This document shows positions 27,831-37,420 of a DNA stretch of 64,000 nt, one piece after another. Both the position numbers and the translations under genes were made by a program. A model generated the notes under the pieces. It saw only the letters and a program-made list of their open reading frames with translations. It searched no databases and was not told the DNA's origin. Origin of the DNA: Roseibium sp. (GTDB taxonomy: Bacteria > Pseudomonadota > Alphaproteobacteria > Rhizobiales > Stappiaceae); assembly GCA_017643215.1 (NCBI GenBank), contig JAEPNV010000004.1, positions 62,001 to 126,000 of the forward strand, written 5' to 3'. The number at the start of each line of letters is the position of its first letter. Positions within the stretch are counted from its first letter, which is position 1.

Positions 27831-28787
27831 ATGCGATTTGATTACACCTCCATGGGATTTTACACCTTTGACGCCTTGTGCCGGCCAGTGAACGATCTGC
27901 CCCCAGGAGGAAACACCTTTTTTGTCGAGGACTTTGCTCTGGCTGTGTCCGGGGCGGCCGGATCAGCGGCAATTGTCGCGGCCAAACACGGCATGAAAGT
28001 GCAGGCCGTCGGCGGCGTCGGAAACGACCTGATGGGCGATTGGGTCCTGCGCCGCCTTGCTGATTTTAACGTCGACACGGCGTGCATGCAGCGGTGTGAG
28101 GGGTATTCGACCTCGTCGAGCATCGTCACGACCCGGCCGGACGGCGCCCGCCCCGCGCTTCATAAACTGGGTGCGACGGCCGGCTTTTATGTCGACGAGA
28201 CCATGATCGACCACGTGCTGGACACGAAGATCTTTCACGTCGGCGGGGTCGGGTTGATGGACCGGATGGATATGGGCCGCAATGCCGAGGTGATGGCCGA
28301 GGCCAAGGCCAGGGGCTGCATCACGACGCTCGATGTGTTCGCCTCCACTCCGGATGATCTTTCCCTCATCCGGCCGCTTTTGAAAAGCACCGACTACTTC
28401 ATGCCATCCGAAGAAGAGGCGATGGCGCTGTCCGGGCTTACCGATCTTGAAGAGATCGCCGGGTTCTTGCTGGAACAGGGCGCGGGCGCAGTGATCCTGA
28501 CCTTGGGCGCCGATGGTGCCATGTACCGGGACCAGCGGGGAGCCCGGATCGACGTTCCGGCCTTTAACATAGACGTGGTCTGCACATGTGGCTGCGGCGA
28601 TTGTTTCAACGCGGGCTTTGCGACCGGCCTGCATCTTGGCCGGTCCATGGAGGATTGCGTCCGCCTCGGCCAGGCGGCCTCGGCGCAAAACGCCATGGGT
28701 CTTGGCTCCCAGGCCGTGGTCAGCTCGCTCGAGGGCACGCTAACTTTCATGGAAAACACGCCAACGCGCTGCTATTCTGCGGCGTGA
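27831..28787 (+). CDS. PfkB-family carbohydrate kinase
   Basis: The 318-residue protein belongs to the ribokinase/PfkB family. It begins with SMGFYTFDALCRPVNDLPPGG, has the sugar-site glycine pair in SGAAGSAAIVAAKHG, and a C-terminal anion-hole/catalytic motif CGCGDCFNAGFATGL, with the catalytic Asp in GCGD. The usual GAGD has become GCGD within a Cys-rich stretch (VCTCGCGDCF), which is odd but keeps the key Asp. It lies 56 bp after the transporter ATPase gene, so it likely phosphorylates the imported sugar or polyol and may create the SorC effector. Confidence 0.88.
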   Translation: MRFDYTSMGFYTFDALCRPVNDLPPGGNTFFVEDFALAVSGAAGSAAIVAAKHGMKVQAVGGVGNDLMGDWVLRRLADFNVDTACMQRCEGYSTSSSIVTTRPDGARPALHKLGATAGFYVDETMIDHVLDTKIFHVGGVGLMDRMDMGRNAEVMAEAKARGCITTLDVFASTPDDLSLIRPLLKSTDYFMPSEEEAMALSGLTDLEEIAGFLLEQGAGAVILTLGADGAMYRDQRGARIDVPAFNIDVVCTCGCGDCFNAGFATGLHLGRSMEDCVRLGQAASAQNAMGLGSQAVVSSLEGTLTFMENTPTRCYSAA

Positions 28788-28814
28788 GCCGATAGCTTTA
28801 AGCGGAAGCGCCAA

Positions 28815-29516
28815 ATGCAACAACCGCCGCCCTTGTTTCTCTTGACCGCGATGCAAAAGCCGCTTCGGGATGCCATGCGCGGCGTGGCGACCTTTGCGGA
28901 AATGACGGAAGAGGCGTTGGAGCCGGCGGCCAACATGTTGCCGGATCCGGTGCGGTCAACTGTGCGCTCCGCGCTCGATGCCCTTGAAGAAGCGGGCACC
29001 AAGTTCATCAATTCCTCCATCGCGTTTGAGGACATTCTGGTTGCCTCTGACGTCCTGATGGGCAAGGAGAGCGGCGCGCAAGCGCAGGAACGATGCGCCA
29101 GCGTGATTGCATTTGCCTGGGAACGGCTCTGGCAGGCCGGCAAACATCAGCATCACTTGATGATCAGCGAAACGATCCTGGCCGCCCGGTTGGCGTCCAA
29201 ATCACCGGTTTCAGGTGAAACGCCGGGTCAACGGGCCGCGCAGCTCCTGTCGAGCATTCGCCAGTCGTCGGCCATCGGCCGGGCGCCGGGCATGCCGGGC
29301 CGGCATACGGCCGAGGACCAGGAAGTCATCGACCTTGCGCTGGTGTCAACGATGGTCTGGCTTCTTGCCGCGCGCGCGGTGAACCTGGACGAGGAGGAGC
29401 GTCTGCTTGACCTGTCCTCCGCCCTTTCGCTCGCCATGAAGGCCGACATTTTCGCGGCGATCGACGATCCGGAGCATGTGGCCCGGCTCTTGCCGACCCT
29501 GGCCGCGCATCTTTAG
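28815..29516 (+). CDS. Protein of unknown function
   Basis: I do not recognise this 233-residue, mostly helical, soluble protein. It has no signal peptide or cofactor motif; notable are KHQHHLMISETILAARLAS and a hydrophobic helix DLALVSTMVWLLAARAVNL. It begins 27 bp after the PfkB kinase gene and is followed after 10 bp by another unknown gene and then ispD. It may be the last part of the sugar operon or a separate unit. Confidence 0.65.
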   Translation: MQQPPPLFLLTAMQKPLRDAMRGVATFAEMTEEALEPAANMLPDPVRSTVRSALDALEEAGTKFINSSIAFEDILVASDVLMGKESGAQAQERCASVIAFAWERLWQAGKHQHHLMISETILAARLASKSPVSGETPGQRAAQLLSSIRQSSAIGRAPGMPGRHTAEDQEVIDLALVSTMVWLLAARAVNLDEEERLLDLSSALSLAMKADIFAAIDDPEHVARLLPTLAAHL

Positions 29517-29526
29517 GACTGCGGCC

Positions 29527-30141
29527 ATGACGCTTCCAGATCAACTCAGTGCGGAAATGCCGGTTCGCAAATCGGCCCGCCGGCTCCGGTGGTTCATCGC
29601 CGCGTTCGAGGAACAGGTCAAACATACGTCGAACGAAACGGGCAACCGCTACAGCGTGGACCGGGACATTTTGGCGAAGGTGTTCGTCGACTGGCTGAAG
29701 GCCTTTAATGCCCAAAAGCCGACCCGGTCCGACGACAAGCCCGCCTATGTCGGTTTCGCCGCCGGTCTGATGCTCCGCACCTTGATCAAATACGCGCCGG
29801 CGCGCGCCGTGTTTCAGCCTGGAGATGTTGATGAATCGAAGCCGGCTTATTTCTGGCCGGAAGGATTTCTCTACGTGACCTTTTGCCTGAATGTGCGGGC
29901 CCTTGTGCTGGAGAGCGATTTTCACGGCAAACAGACGGCGAGCGATCTGTTGAACGACCAAAGGACGTGGTGGAGCTTCAAGGAGAACGTCGACACCGAT
30001 CCGTCCCTTGCGATTGCGTTTCTCGACCTGTTTGCCGGCGACGAACCGGAATGGACCACGCCCGGCCTGTTTCGGTCGGGCCGGTTGAAGGAAATCGCCC
30101 GCGGGATCGACACAAAAGAACGGCTTCAATTCGTTGACTGA
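29527..30141 (+). CDS. Protein of unknown function
   Basis: This 204-residue protein is not recognised. It is basic at the start (RKSARRLRWFIAAFEEQ), has a middle segment AGLMLRTLIKYAPARAVF and an aromatic stretch EGFLYVTFCLNVRAL, then an acidic FAGDEPEW segment. I chose ATG 29527 because it follows the previous stop by 10 bp; the frame is open a little further upstream inside the previous gene. Tight spacing with its neighbour suggests co-expression and perhaps a joint function. Confidence 0.65.
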   Translation: MTLPDQLSAEMPVRKSARRLRWFIAAFEEQVKHTSNETGNRYSVDRDILAKVFVDWLKAFNAQKPTRSDDKPAYVGFAAGLMLRTLIKYAPARAVFQPGDVDESKPAYFWPEGFLYVTFCLNVRALVLESDFHGKQTASDLLNDQRTWWSFKENVDTDPSLAIAFLDLFAGDEPEWTTPGLFRSGRLKEIARGIDTKERLQFVD

Positions 30142-30213
30142 TGTGGTCGTCCGAACAGCCGCGCAGGAAAAGCGGAGCCCCGGCAAATGCCGATGCGCCG
30201 GCCGGGAGGGCAT

Positions 30214-30930
30214 ATGTCGGTCGCCGTCGTGATCGTTGCCGCCGGACGCGGGCGCCGCCTCGGCGGCGAAGTCCCCAAGCAATACATCCCGCTTGCCGGC
30301 GCCTGTTCGTTGCGCCGGTCCGTCGAAGCCTTTCTACAGGTCGACACGGTCGACCATGTCCGCGCCGTCATCAACGCGGAGGATGAGGATCTGTGTGCGG
30401 CGGCGCTTGGACCCGTATCAGACCCGCGCTTGCTGGCACCGGTTCATGGCGGCACGACGCGGGCCCATTCGGTCAGCCTTGGTCTTGAATCGCTGGAAAG
30501 CCATGCGCCGGATCTGGTGCTGATCCATGATGCCGCGCGCCCATTCATCAGCAAAGACGTGATCACGGCGGTCGTGGCCGGCTTGGCGGCGGCCGATGGG
30601 GCGTGCGCGGCCTTGCCATTGGTCGATGCCTTGTGGAAGTCGGAGGACGGCCACGCGGGCGAACCTGTCCCGCGCGAGGGGCTGTGGCGCGCCCAGACCC
30701 CGCAAGGCTTTCATTTCGACCGGATCCTTGAGGCCCACCGGCAGCATGACGGCAGCGGTGCGGACGATGTGGCAGTGGCAAGAGAGGCCGGGCTTGATGT
30801 CAGGTTCGTCCCGGGCTCGGAGCGCAATTACAAGATCACCACCGCCGCGGACCTTGAGCGCGCCCTGGTTGACCTGCAATTGATTGAATTGAATGCGAAG
30901 GCGATACGGCGCGCCGAACCCCGGCGCTGA
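30214..30930 (+). CDS. ispD: 2-C-methyl-D-erythritol 4-phosphate cytidylyltransferase (IspD) or IspD-like cytidylyltransferase
   Basis: The 238-residue protein has the cytidylyltransferase loop VIVAAGRGRRLGGEVPKQY, the IHDAARPF motif, an Arg/Gln pair in WRAQTPQGFHFD and the C-terminal NYKITTAADLERA. ATG 30214 has GGGAGGG just before it. IspD makes CDP-methylerythritol in the MEP isoprenoid pathway. Many alphaproteobacteria carry IspD fused to IspF; this one is single-domain and stands after two unknown genes, so it could be a second, specialised enzyme (for example for a CDP-polyol) rather than the housekeeping copy. Confidence 0.8.
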   Translation: MSVAVVIVAAGRGRRLGGEVPKQYIPLAGACSLRRSVEAFLQVDTVDHVRAVINAEDEDLCAAALGPVSDPRLLAPVHGGTTRAHSVSLGLESLESHAPDLVLIHDAARPFISKDVITAVVAGLAAADGACAALPLVDALWKSEDGHAGEPVPREGLWRAQTPQGFHFDRILEAHRQHDGSGADDVAVAREAGLDVRFVPGSERNYKITTAADLERALVDLQLIELNAKAIRRAEPRR

Positions 30931-31436
30931 CGGCCCTTGGACCGCGTCGTTTCCTCCCGAAACCCCACTCCTGTTCGATTTGACGTGGTGATGAGACGTT
31001 TTGGTGATCGACCCTCACCATGCCGCCCCGGCCAACGAGCCGGGGCCAAGCACTTCCCGGGCCAAGCACTTCGCGGAAGGTGTTGCTTTCCAAAACATAC
31101 TGCAGTGGTTGCTGGGTCCCGGATGGCCGCTGCGCGGCCTCCGGGAAAGCATTGAGTTGCTGGCCGCCCCCTGCCAATGCACATGTCAACAAACATATTT
31201 AAAGCGCAAAGCGAAAACAATTCAAGGACATATGCCAGACGTTGGATTTTCCACTGGGCACAGGCGCACCTCATGCCCGAACAACCGGCCATTCGCCGCC
31301 CAGGTCCGGCAGACTAGCGAAGGAACATGACTTGGCGCGGCAGGCTTATGGCATGCTCACATAGTAGGCTGCGATTTGCCAGGATTTCCCACTATCATCT
31401 CCGTGTGTCGACGAATGTTGGAGCCGGCAGCGGCAA
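30931..31436. other. 506-bp intergenic region with palindromes, no convincing gene
   Basis: It holds a perfect 8-bp stem (GCCCCGGC/GCCGGGGC, 31025-31046), a tandem CCAAGCACTT repeat next to it, and a REP-like palindrome at 31117-31146. A 44-codon open frame (31183-31317, starting MSTNIFKAQSENN) is possible but has no ribosome site or known relative. The stems probably end or protect the ispD transcript. Confidence 0.6.
31117..31146. repeat. REP-like palindrome
   Basis: TCCCGGATGGCCGC and GCGGCCTCCGGGA pair with one bulged T and a TGC loop. Palindromes of this TCCCGGA...TCCGGGA style are dispersed in many rhizobial-type genomes, so more copies are expected elsewhere. Confidence 0.65.
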
Positions 31437-32768
31437 ATGGCAGAAGATGCAATAGAAGCAGGCCCGGACAGCCGGTCATCGATCATTGCTATTCTATCGG
31501 TGAATTTTGTCGGCACGTTGGGCTTCTCGATCGTCGTTCCCTTCATGGTGTTCCTGGTGGCCAAATGGGGTGGCAACGCCCTCGTTTATGGGGCGTTGGC
31601 CTCGACCTATTCGGTATTTCAACTCATTGGCGCGCCCATTCTTGGCAGATGGTCCGACCGCGCCGGCCGCCGGAAAGTCCTTCTTTTCAGTCAGATGGGC
31701 ACGATGCTGTCGTGGATGATCTTCTTGGTCGCCTTTTATCTGCCGGCAGACGCCCTGCTTGACGTTGACAATGTCCTTCTGGGCCAGTTCAGCCTGACAC
31801 TGCCGCTGATCGTGCTTTTTGTCGCGCGCGCCGCCGATGGCCTGACCGGGGGCAACGTTTCGGTCGCCAATGCCTATCTGGCCGACGTCACCGATGAAGA
31901 CCATCGGACCGAAAATTTCGGCCGGATGGCGATGTCGACGAATGCCGGATTTATCCTCGGTCCAGCGCTCGCCGGACTGTTGGGGGCAACCGCGTTCGGC
32001 GAAATGCTCCCCGTGATTGCGGCGCTGGTCATTTCGATCATCGCCAGCGTGTTGATCCTGTTTGGGCTGAGGGAGAGCCGAACTGAAATCCTGACCAGCA
32101 AGCCGGGGATGCGGAACGCATGCAAGGTTTTCGGCCAGGAAACAAAGGAAGTCTACCGCCTGAAAGGCTGTGACGAGACTTCCTACGCGGACATCGTCAG
32201 ATTGCCCTTGATGCCGGACCTGTTGACCGTGAATTTCCTGGTGATGCTGGGCTTCAGCTTTTTCTACATCGCCTTTCCGGTCCACGCGGCCCTCAGTCTG
32301 CAATGGACCGTGACCGATACGGGAATATTCTTTGCGGTGCTGAGCTTGTGGATGATGATTGTCCAGGGACCGTTGCTGACACGCCTGTCCAAGACCGTCG
32401 CAGAACGCGTGCTCGTGACGGCCGGCGGCCTGATCCTGAGCGCCGGATTTGCCCTGCTTTTATGGAGCGCGACGGCAACGATCTATCTGGCGGCCCTATT
32501 GATCGCGCTCGGCAACGGCTTGATGTGGCCGACCTTCACGGCGGTTCTGTCCAAATATGCCGGTGACCAGCTCCAGGGCGCCGTCCAGGGATTTGCGAGC
32601 AGCCTGGGCGCCGCCGCAAGCATCGTGGGCTTGATCGGCGGCGGATTGCTCTACAATTTCGCGGGACCCTGGGTTTTTGCCCTTTCGGCAGGGATCATCG
32701 CCATCGCGGCGCTCATCGCGGGCACTTCCGGGCCAGAGAAAGGCTCGCCCGCGCCCGCAACGGGATGA
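31437..32768 (+). CDS. MFS transporter (TetA-like drug:proton antiporter type)
   Basis: The 443-residue protein has twelve predicted membrane helices and the MFS loop 2-3 motif GRWSDRAGRRKVLL. The fourth and fifth helices (GGNVSVANAYLADVTDEDHR, GFILGPALAGLLGA) resemble TetA/MdtG-type exporters. A 45-residue hydrophilic central loop (KVFGQETKEVYRLKGCDETS) is longer than usual. It is a single gene with no regulator next to it. The substrate cannot be told from sequence. Confidence 0.85.
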   Translation: MAEDAIEAGPDSRSSIIAILSVNFVGTLGFSIVVPFMVFLVAKWGGNALVYGALASTYSVFQLIGAPILGRWSDRAGRRKVLLFSQMGTMLSWMIFLVAFYLPADALLDVDNVLLGQFSLTLPLIVLFVARAADGLTGGNVSVANAYLADVTDEDHRTENFGRMAMSTNAGFILGPALAGLLGATAFGEMLPVIAALVISIIASVLILFGLRESRTEILTSKPGMRNACKVFGQETKEVYRLKGCDETSYADIVRLPLMPDLLTVNFLVMLGFSFFYIAFPVHAALSLQWTVTDTGIFFAVLSLWMMIVQGPLLTRLSKTVAERVLVTAGGLILSAGFALLLWSATATIYLAALLIALGNGLMWPTFTAVLSKYAGDQLQGAVQGFASSLGAAASIVGLIGGGLLYNFAGPWVFALSAGIIAIAALIAGTSGPEKGSPAPATG

Positions 32769-32958
32769 CAGTGACGGGCAGCTTTTTTGGGCCCAAGATC
32801 CGGTCGATCGCCAAGGGCGGAAAAACAGCCGCGTCGAAAAGTGTGCGATCACTTTAACTTTGAGCAGACCCGTGCGGGCGAAGGCGTCCTTCTCCTTCGC
32901 GCATTCAAAGGGGGAAAGGTCCAGCTCGCAATCGCTCGGATTGAAGGGGGAAGGTCAG

Positions 32959-34146
32959 TTAGACCAATTTAAATTGATAAGAACCCATTTGCCCAATCCC
33001 GCACTCCGACAGACATGATTGTCCATGGTTGATCTGTGAGTTTGTTCCCTGCACGGCAGCACCGATCGACAATCTGTTCGCAGGACTTGAAAGTCCTGTT
33101 TGACAGCCAGGTGTCGCGCATGAATTGCCAGATGTTCTCTACCGGATTGAGTTCCGGTGCCTTGGGCGGCAAAGGCGGGATCGTAATGGTGTCCGGGACT
33201 TCAAGCTTGCCGGTCATATGCCAGCCGGCCGGTCCATCATCAGGAGCGCATGGGCTCCCGGGCGCACAACCTGGGCCGCGATGTCATCGAGTTGGAGCTG
33301 CATTATGGCCGTGTTGCAGCAGGGGACAACAAAACCGGCGCCAACGCCTCTTTGCGGACAAATGGCGCCGAAAATCCAGGCCGACTTGGTGCGCTGATCC
33401 TTCTGGGCCACCGGCCGGGTTCCCTTGCGCGCCCACCGCCGTGTGATCTTGGTTTTCTGGCCGACACGGGCCTCGTCCTGCTACCAGATCTCTAGTGGTG
33501 TTTGCGGCCCCAGTCGGGCTCTGCGGGCTTCGAGTTCCGCGCGGAAGCTTTTTCTAAAAACCTCCAGCGCAGGTTCGTTCTGCCCGTGGTGGCGCGGGCG
33601 GGCCGTCAGCTTGACAAAGCCCATGTCCTTCAAGGCGCCGCTCACCGTCGTTTCGCAAACGCTCACGCCATAGTCCTCACGGAGCCAGACAACCAGATCC
33701 TTGATCCGCCCGCAGACCACCCCCAGCGGACCACCTCACGCTCCGCAGGGATCGGTCCGTCCTCGACGATCCGCGCCAAGGCGGCACGATGGGTCAACCG
33801 TCAGTTTGGGGGCCAGCACCGGGAGGTTTGCGGTCAATCAAGCCTTCAGGGCCCCCGGCGTTGAAGCGCAGAACCCAATCGCGGATCACCTGAAGCGTGA
33901 CCCCGCCGATCCGGGCCGCCTCAAGGCGCTTGCTGCCCTCATAGATCGACGCAAGGGCCAGCTAAGGCCGCGTTTGATTGGCATCGACCGACCGCTTGGC
34001 AAGACCCCGCAGCGTCCCGGCATCAAATTCCCCGCGAAGTGAAATCCGGCCACCCATGGCAAACGCCCCGTTTGCCATCGTGAATCATGATTTGCCCCAT
34101 AAGGGGAAGCCTGAATATGAGCCACCGATAATTGAGATTGGTATAA
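32959..34146 (-). mobile_element. Decayed IS630-family insertion sequence
   Basis: Imperfect 17-bp terminal inverted repeats (14 of 17 matching) lie at 32959-32975 and 34130-34146, giving an element of about 1190 bp, the usual IS630 size. Inside, on the minus strand, transposase pieces appear in order but in different frames. Confidence 0.75.
32969..33961 (-). pseudogene. IS630-family transposase, frameshifted and interrupted
   Basis: Three minus-strand pieces follow each other in different frames. An N-terminal HTH piece lies near 33830-33961 (LEAARIGGVTLQVIRDWVLRFN). A middle piece covers 33481-33720 (VVWLREDYGVSVCETTVSGAL) and 33214-33411 (KSAWIFGAICPQRGVG). The C-terminal DDE piece is at 32969-33217 (PPLPPKAPELNPVENIWQFM). 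A stop codon at 33962-33964 closes the N-terminal piece upstream. The gene is dead. Confidence 0.8.
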
Positions 34147-34362
34147 GTCTCCAGACAATCTACACAAAGGAAACGGGCGATGGTGGCGACCACTCTCATT
34201 GCGACCGACTTTTTCGTAGGTAAAACGAGATGGTACCGGTGTGGACCTTAACGGGACAAGTGGACTATTTGTTCCGAGTGTTTTGCAAAGATCTCGACGG
34301 TGGGTTCACCTGCTAAATTCGAAACTGCCCGATCATGATGCACATATCAGTGTCCATGAATA

Positions 34363-36069
34363 TCACTTCCCCACTTCCACAACCGTATCCGCGATCTGCG
34401 CCACCATCTCGTCGTGTGTTATAAGCAGAACGCAGAAGCTGGGGACCAGTTCCTGAATAAGGCGCAGTATCTCGGCCTTTGTGGTCTTATCCATTGCAGA
34501 CGTCGCTTCGTCGAATATGAAGAAGTCCGATCCCCGATAGATTGCCCGGGCAATTGCCAATCTCTGCCGCTCTCCACCGGAGAGCTTAAAACCGCGTTCC
34601 CCTATCTCGGTTTCAAAACCTTCTGGTAACGACTGGACAAGGTGCGACAACTTAGCCATCTCAACGGCTTTTTTAAGCAAATTGCTATCCGGATTCTCCG
34701 TAAGAGCAATGTTGAATGCCAGGTTTGCTTTAAACATCACTGCGTCCTGGGGGACGACAGACGTTCGGCGCCGAAGATCGACGCCGTTGATTCCAGCAAG
34801 GTTTTGGTCGTTGATCAAGATCTGGCCGCTCGTCGGAACCAGCATTTTCATGAGCATGCGAACGATAGTGGATTTTCCGCTGCCCGATTTGCCGATAATT
34901 GCGGTGGACGTCCCCCGGTTCAATTCAAAGGAAACGTTTTTCGTCGCCCATCTGCCATCGGGATACCTGTACCCGACATTGCGAACTTGAACCCCGTCGA
35001 TGCGGCCGGACAGTTTCAAATCATCCTGCGATGGCTCCCGCGCAATTGCGAAGATCTCCAGATACCGCTTCACTGCCTCAATCGATTGCCGGGTGCCTCG
35101 GTAGGAAAAGCTGAAGTTTTCCATCGATCTGAACATCTGCAAAGCGCAGGTGTTGGTGAGTACGAGCGCACCAACCGACAATTCTCCCGCCACGGTGTCG
35201 GAAACCGCAATCCAGATGGCGAAACTGAAGCCGGCAATAAGTATCGCGACGAGCAATAGGCCAAAAAGCCCGCGGTTCGTAAAAAAGCGCATGAAAGCCG
35301 TATGCGCGGTGTTTAGCTTTGAGCGATAGGCTTCTGTAATGCTGCCTTCCACCGCAAGCGCCTTGATGCCTTCCGCATTCAGGACAGCGTCGCCGGCCGC
35401 ACCTTGGGCATCGATCGTTTTGCCGAGGGCGTCTTTCAAACGACGGCTCACCCGCTCAGTTCCAAGGACCAAAACGACGAGGTAGACGACAATCGATCCC
35501 AGCACAGCGAGAGAAATCTCAACATTTACGAAAAGCAGGAGAACCGTTGTCGTCAGCACCACCTTGAATATCAGGGGGGATAATTGAACAAACAACATGT
35601 TGGTTATGGCCTGGATGCCTGCCATCCCCTGACCAACGATTGAATCCAGTCGGCCGATTGACCGGTTTAAATGAAAGTCCAATGGCAGCGACAACACGTG
35701 CCTGAGATAGGTTTCGCGAATGCTATTTAGAAGCTTGCTTTCTGCCGGCTGGTAGACCAGCCACCTTTGTTCGATGAGCATTTTCGCCAACCCGAAAATG
35801 ATCACGGATGAGACTATGAGCGTCACAGCAAGAGATTGGGAGACGTCTTGCGACTGGAACTGGTCTATGCCTTTTGAGAATAGCAACGGTGCCGCAGACA
35901 GCAAAGCACTCGCCAAAAAGGACAGAACTACGCTTGCCCCGAGCAAGACGAAAATTGTCCGGAATTCTTTTTGCTGTGCAATAGACGTCAATAGACTGCG
36001 CGCTGCCAGTTGAAGATTTACCTCTTCATTTGGTCCTGGATCATCCGAATGCGTGCGTTCTACGTTCAT
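34363..36069 (-). CDS. ABC exporter, membrane domain fused to ATPase, no peptidase domain
   Basis: The 568-residue half-transporter has six membrane helices (from about residue 40) and an ATPase domain with Walker A GKSGSGKST, signature LSGGERQRLAIARAI and Walker B FFIFDEATSAMD. The N-terminus has no C39 peptidase domain, so any leader removal must be done by another enzyme. ATG 36069 lies inside the end of the glycosyltransferase gene (29-bp overlap) and is preceded by GGGAGG; the TTG six codons earlier is less likely. It is the last gene of a three-gene operon with the Cys-tailed protein and the glycosyltransferase, so it probably exports that product. Confidence 0.85.
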   Translation of the reverse strand: MNVERTHSDDPGPNEEVNLQLAARSLLTSIAQQKEFRTIFVLLGASVVLSFLASALLSAAPLLFSKGIDQFQSQDVSQSLAVTLIVSSVIIFGLAKMLIEQRWLVYQPAESKLLNSIRETYLRHVLSLPLDFHLNRSIGRLDSIVGQGMAGIQAITNMLFVQLSPLIFKVVLTTTVLLLFVNVEISLAVLGSIVVYLVVLVLGTERVSRRLKDALGKTIDAQGAAGDAVLNAEGIKALAVEGSITEAYRSKLNTAHTAFMRFFTNRGLFGLLLVAILIAGFSFAIWIAVSDTVAGELSVGALVLTNTCALQMFRSMENFSFSYRGTRQSIEAVKRYLEIFAIAREPSQDDLKLSGRIDGVQVRNVGYRYPDGRWATKNVSFELNRGTSTAIIGKSGSGKSTIVRMLMKMLVPTSGQILINDQNLAGINGVDLRRRTSVVPQDAVMFKANLAFNIALTENPDSNLLKKAVEMAKLSHLVQSLPEGFETEIGERGFKLSGGERQRLAIARAIYRGSDFFIFDEATSAMDKTTKAEILRLIQELVPSFCVLLITHDEMVAQIADTVVEVGK

Positions 36070-37363
36070 AGCCTCCCATGTCCTCAATCACATCAACGAT
36101 AGGATCGGAGCGAAACGCCTTTGCCTCCAATATTCGAGACAGGGCTCCAGCATGATGGCCGAGACAGCTTAGGAGCTCCGAACTGTTCAACAAGCGGCTT
36201 ATTTGATCGGCCATTGCGCTCACCTCTTGCGGATCTTCGATGACCATCACATTCACTTCTTCCGCAAGCTGGTCTTTGAAATAGACCTTGTTGAATATCT
36301 CTCTGCTTAGCAACAGCGGCCGCTTGCAGGCCAGGACTTCGCGAGGCACTTGAGGACCATGGAATTCAATGGGAAACCGGTTTTCCAGAAACGCGACCGT
36401 ACTGCACGAACGGATGAAGGCAGGGATCCGCCACGGGGCGACCGGCGGCAGGATTGTCACCCTGCCCTTCAACGAAGGTTTCTGATGCAAATAACGAAGT
36501 GCGTGTTGCAAGCGATATGGAGTTGCGCTCCAGATGCCGCGGTAGCAAAACGCGTCACCGCGCTCCGCCAACTGCTCGAGCGCATCGAGAAGATGATAGG
36601 TTCCCTTCACCTCGGCAATCTTGCCGTAGGTCCCAATCACAGGCCCGTCGCAGTCCAAGCTTGATTGGTTCCATTCGTTAAGTGCGTTTAAAGTCTCCGG
36701 ATCAAGCCGATACCGTGAAAACCAATCCACACTGTGCTCAAGGACTGTTCTCAAATCGAAATCTTCGTGACGCTGCGAAAAGCTGTCACAAAGCCGCCTA
36801 CCGCGGCAACGGACAATAGCAGTTTCGCTCACACCGGCAGATCTAAGGATTTCTATGGCATCCTGATTTCTGCCAGTGATCACTTGAGCCGCTTGCGACA
36901 GTGCCCAGTCATAAAATCCTTTTAGCCCGCCGAGGTTCCTCATCCGGCCTATGTCGCTGCCGGCATGACGCAGGACCACCGGAACGCCGAACATCTGCCC
37001 AATGACAGAGGCTACCATCCCATAAGGTTCCAGATACCAGCCAACGATCACGTCCGGCCGGTTCTTTTCGACGGATTCCAAACAATAGCTCATGAGCTGG
37101 CTGAAATATGGAGGAGCCCACGGAATGTAAGACTGGGGCGGAACCTCATCGATGTTCTGCAGGTGCATGCTTTCCTCGCCCGACACCAGACTTACGTCGT
37201 CTCTAGGCAGAAACATTTGCCGGAAGCCGATCGGCATAGCGTTGGCGTTGGTAAGCACATCGAGGCTATGTCCCGCCGCCGCGATATCCCGACAAGCCAG
37301 CCATGTCTCTCTTGCGACCCCGCCTTGAATTGGCGGTACTTTCCCGAGCAATAAAACGTGCAT
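36041..37363 (-). CDS. Family 4-like (GT-B) glycosyltransferase
   Basis: The 440-residue protein has a GT-B plan. The N-terminal glycine loop is KVPPIQGGVARETWLA, the inter-domain region holds GPVIGTYGKIAEVKGTYHLLDAL, and the C-terminal donor site contains EFHGPQVPREVLACKRPLL with the usual Glu. GAGAGG lies 7 bases before ATG 37363. It sits between a Cys-tailed putative precursor and an ABC exporter, which suggests that it glycosylates the peptide or a lipid carrier for it. No other polysaccharide genes are near, so a stand-alone surface-sugar role is less likely. Confidence 0.82.
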   Translation of the reverse strand: MHVLLLGKVPPIQGGVARETWLACRDIAAAGHSLDVLTNANAMPIGFRQMFLPRDDVSLVSGEESMHLQNIDEVPPQSYIPWAPPYFSQLMSYCLESVEKNRPDVIVGWYLEPYGMVASVIGQMFGVPVVLRHAGSDIGRMRNLGGLKGFYDWALSQAAQVITGRNQDAIEILRSAGVSETAIVRCRGRRLCDSFSQRHEDFDLRTVLEHSVDWFSRYRLDPETLNALNEWNQSSLDCDGPVIGTYGKIAEVKGTYHLLDALEQLAERGDAFCYRGIWSATPYRLQHALRYLHQKPSLKGRVTILPPVAPWRIPAFIRSCSTVAFLENRFPIEFHGPQVPREVLACKRPLLLSREIFNKVYFKDQLAEEVNVMVIEDPQEVSAMADQISRLLNSSELLSCLGHHAGALSRILEAKAFRSDPIVDVIEDMGGYERRTHAFG

Positions 37364-37382
37364 ATTAGAACCTCTCGGCCGA

Positions 37383-37406
37383 GACCCCGGGAAGTCTCCC
37401 GGGGTC
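37383..37406 (-). promoter_or_regulatory. Strong hairpin between putative precursor and glycosyltransferase genes
   Basis: A perfect 10-bp stem (GACCCCGGGA/TCCCGGGGTC, 4-base loop) starts 15 bp after the putative precursor stop codon. There is no U-tract. Such partial terminators or processing stems are common directly after peptide-precursor genes, where they raise precursor mRNA over the enzyme genes. Confidence 0.6.
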
Positions 37407-37420
37407 CTTGAATCACGGAC

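Noticed and set aside
31183..31317. A 44-codon open frame before the MFS gene
   Set aside because: There is no ribosome site or homology, and it lies among palindromic repeats.
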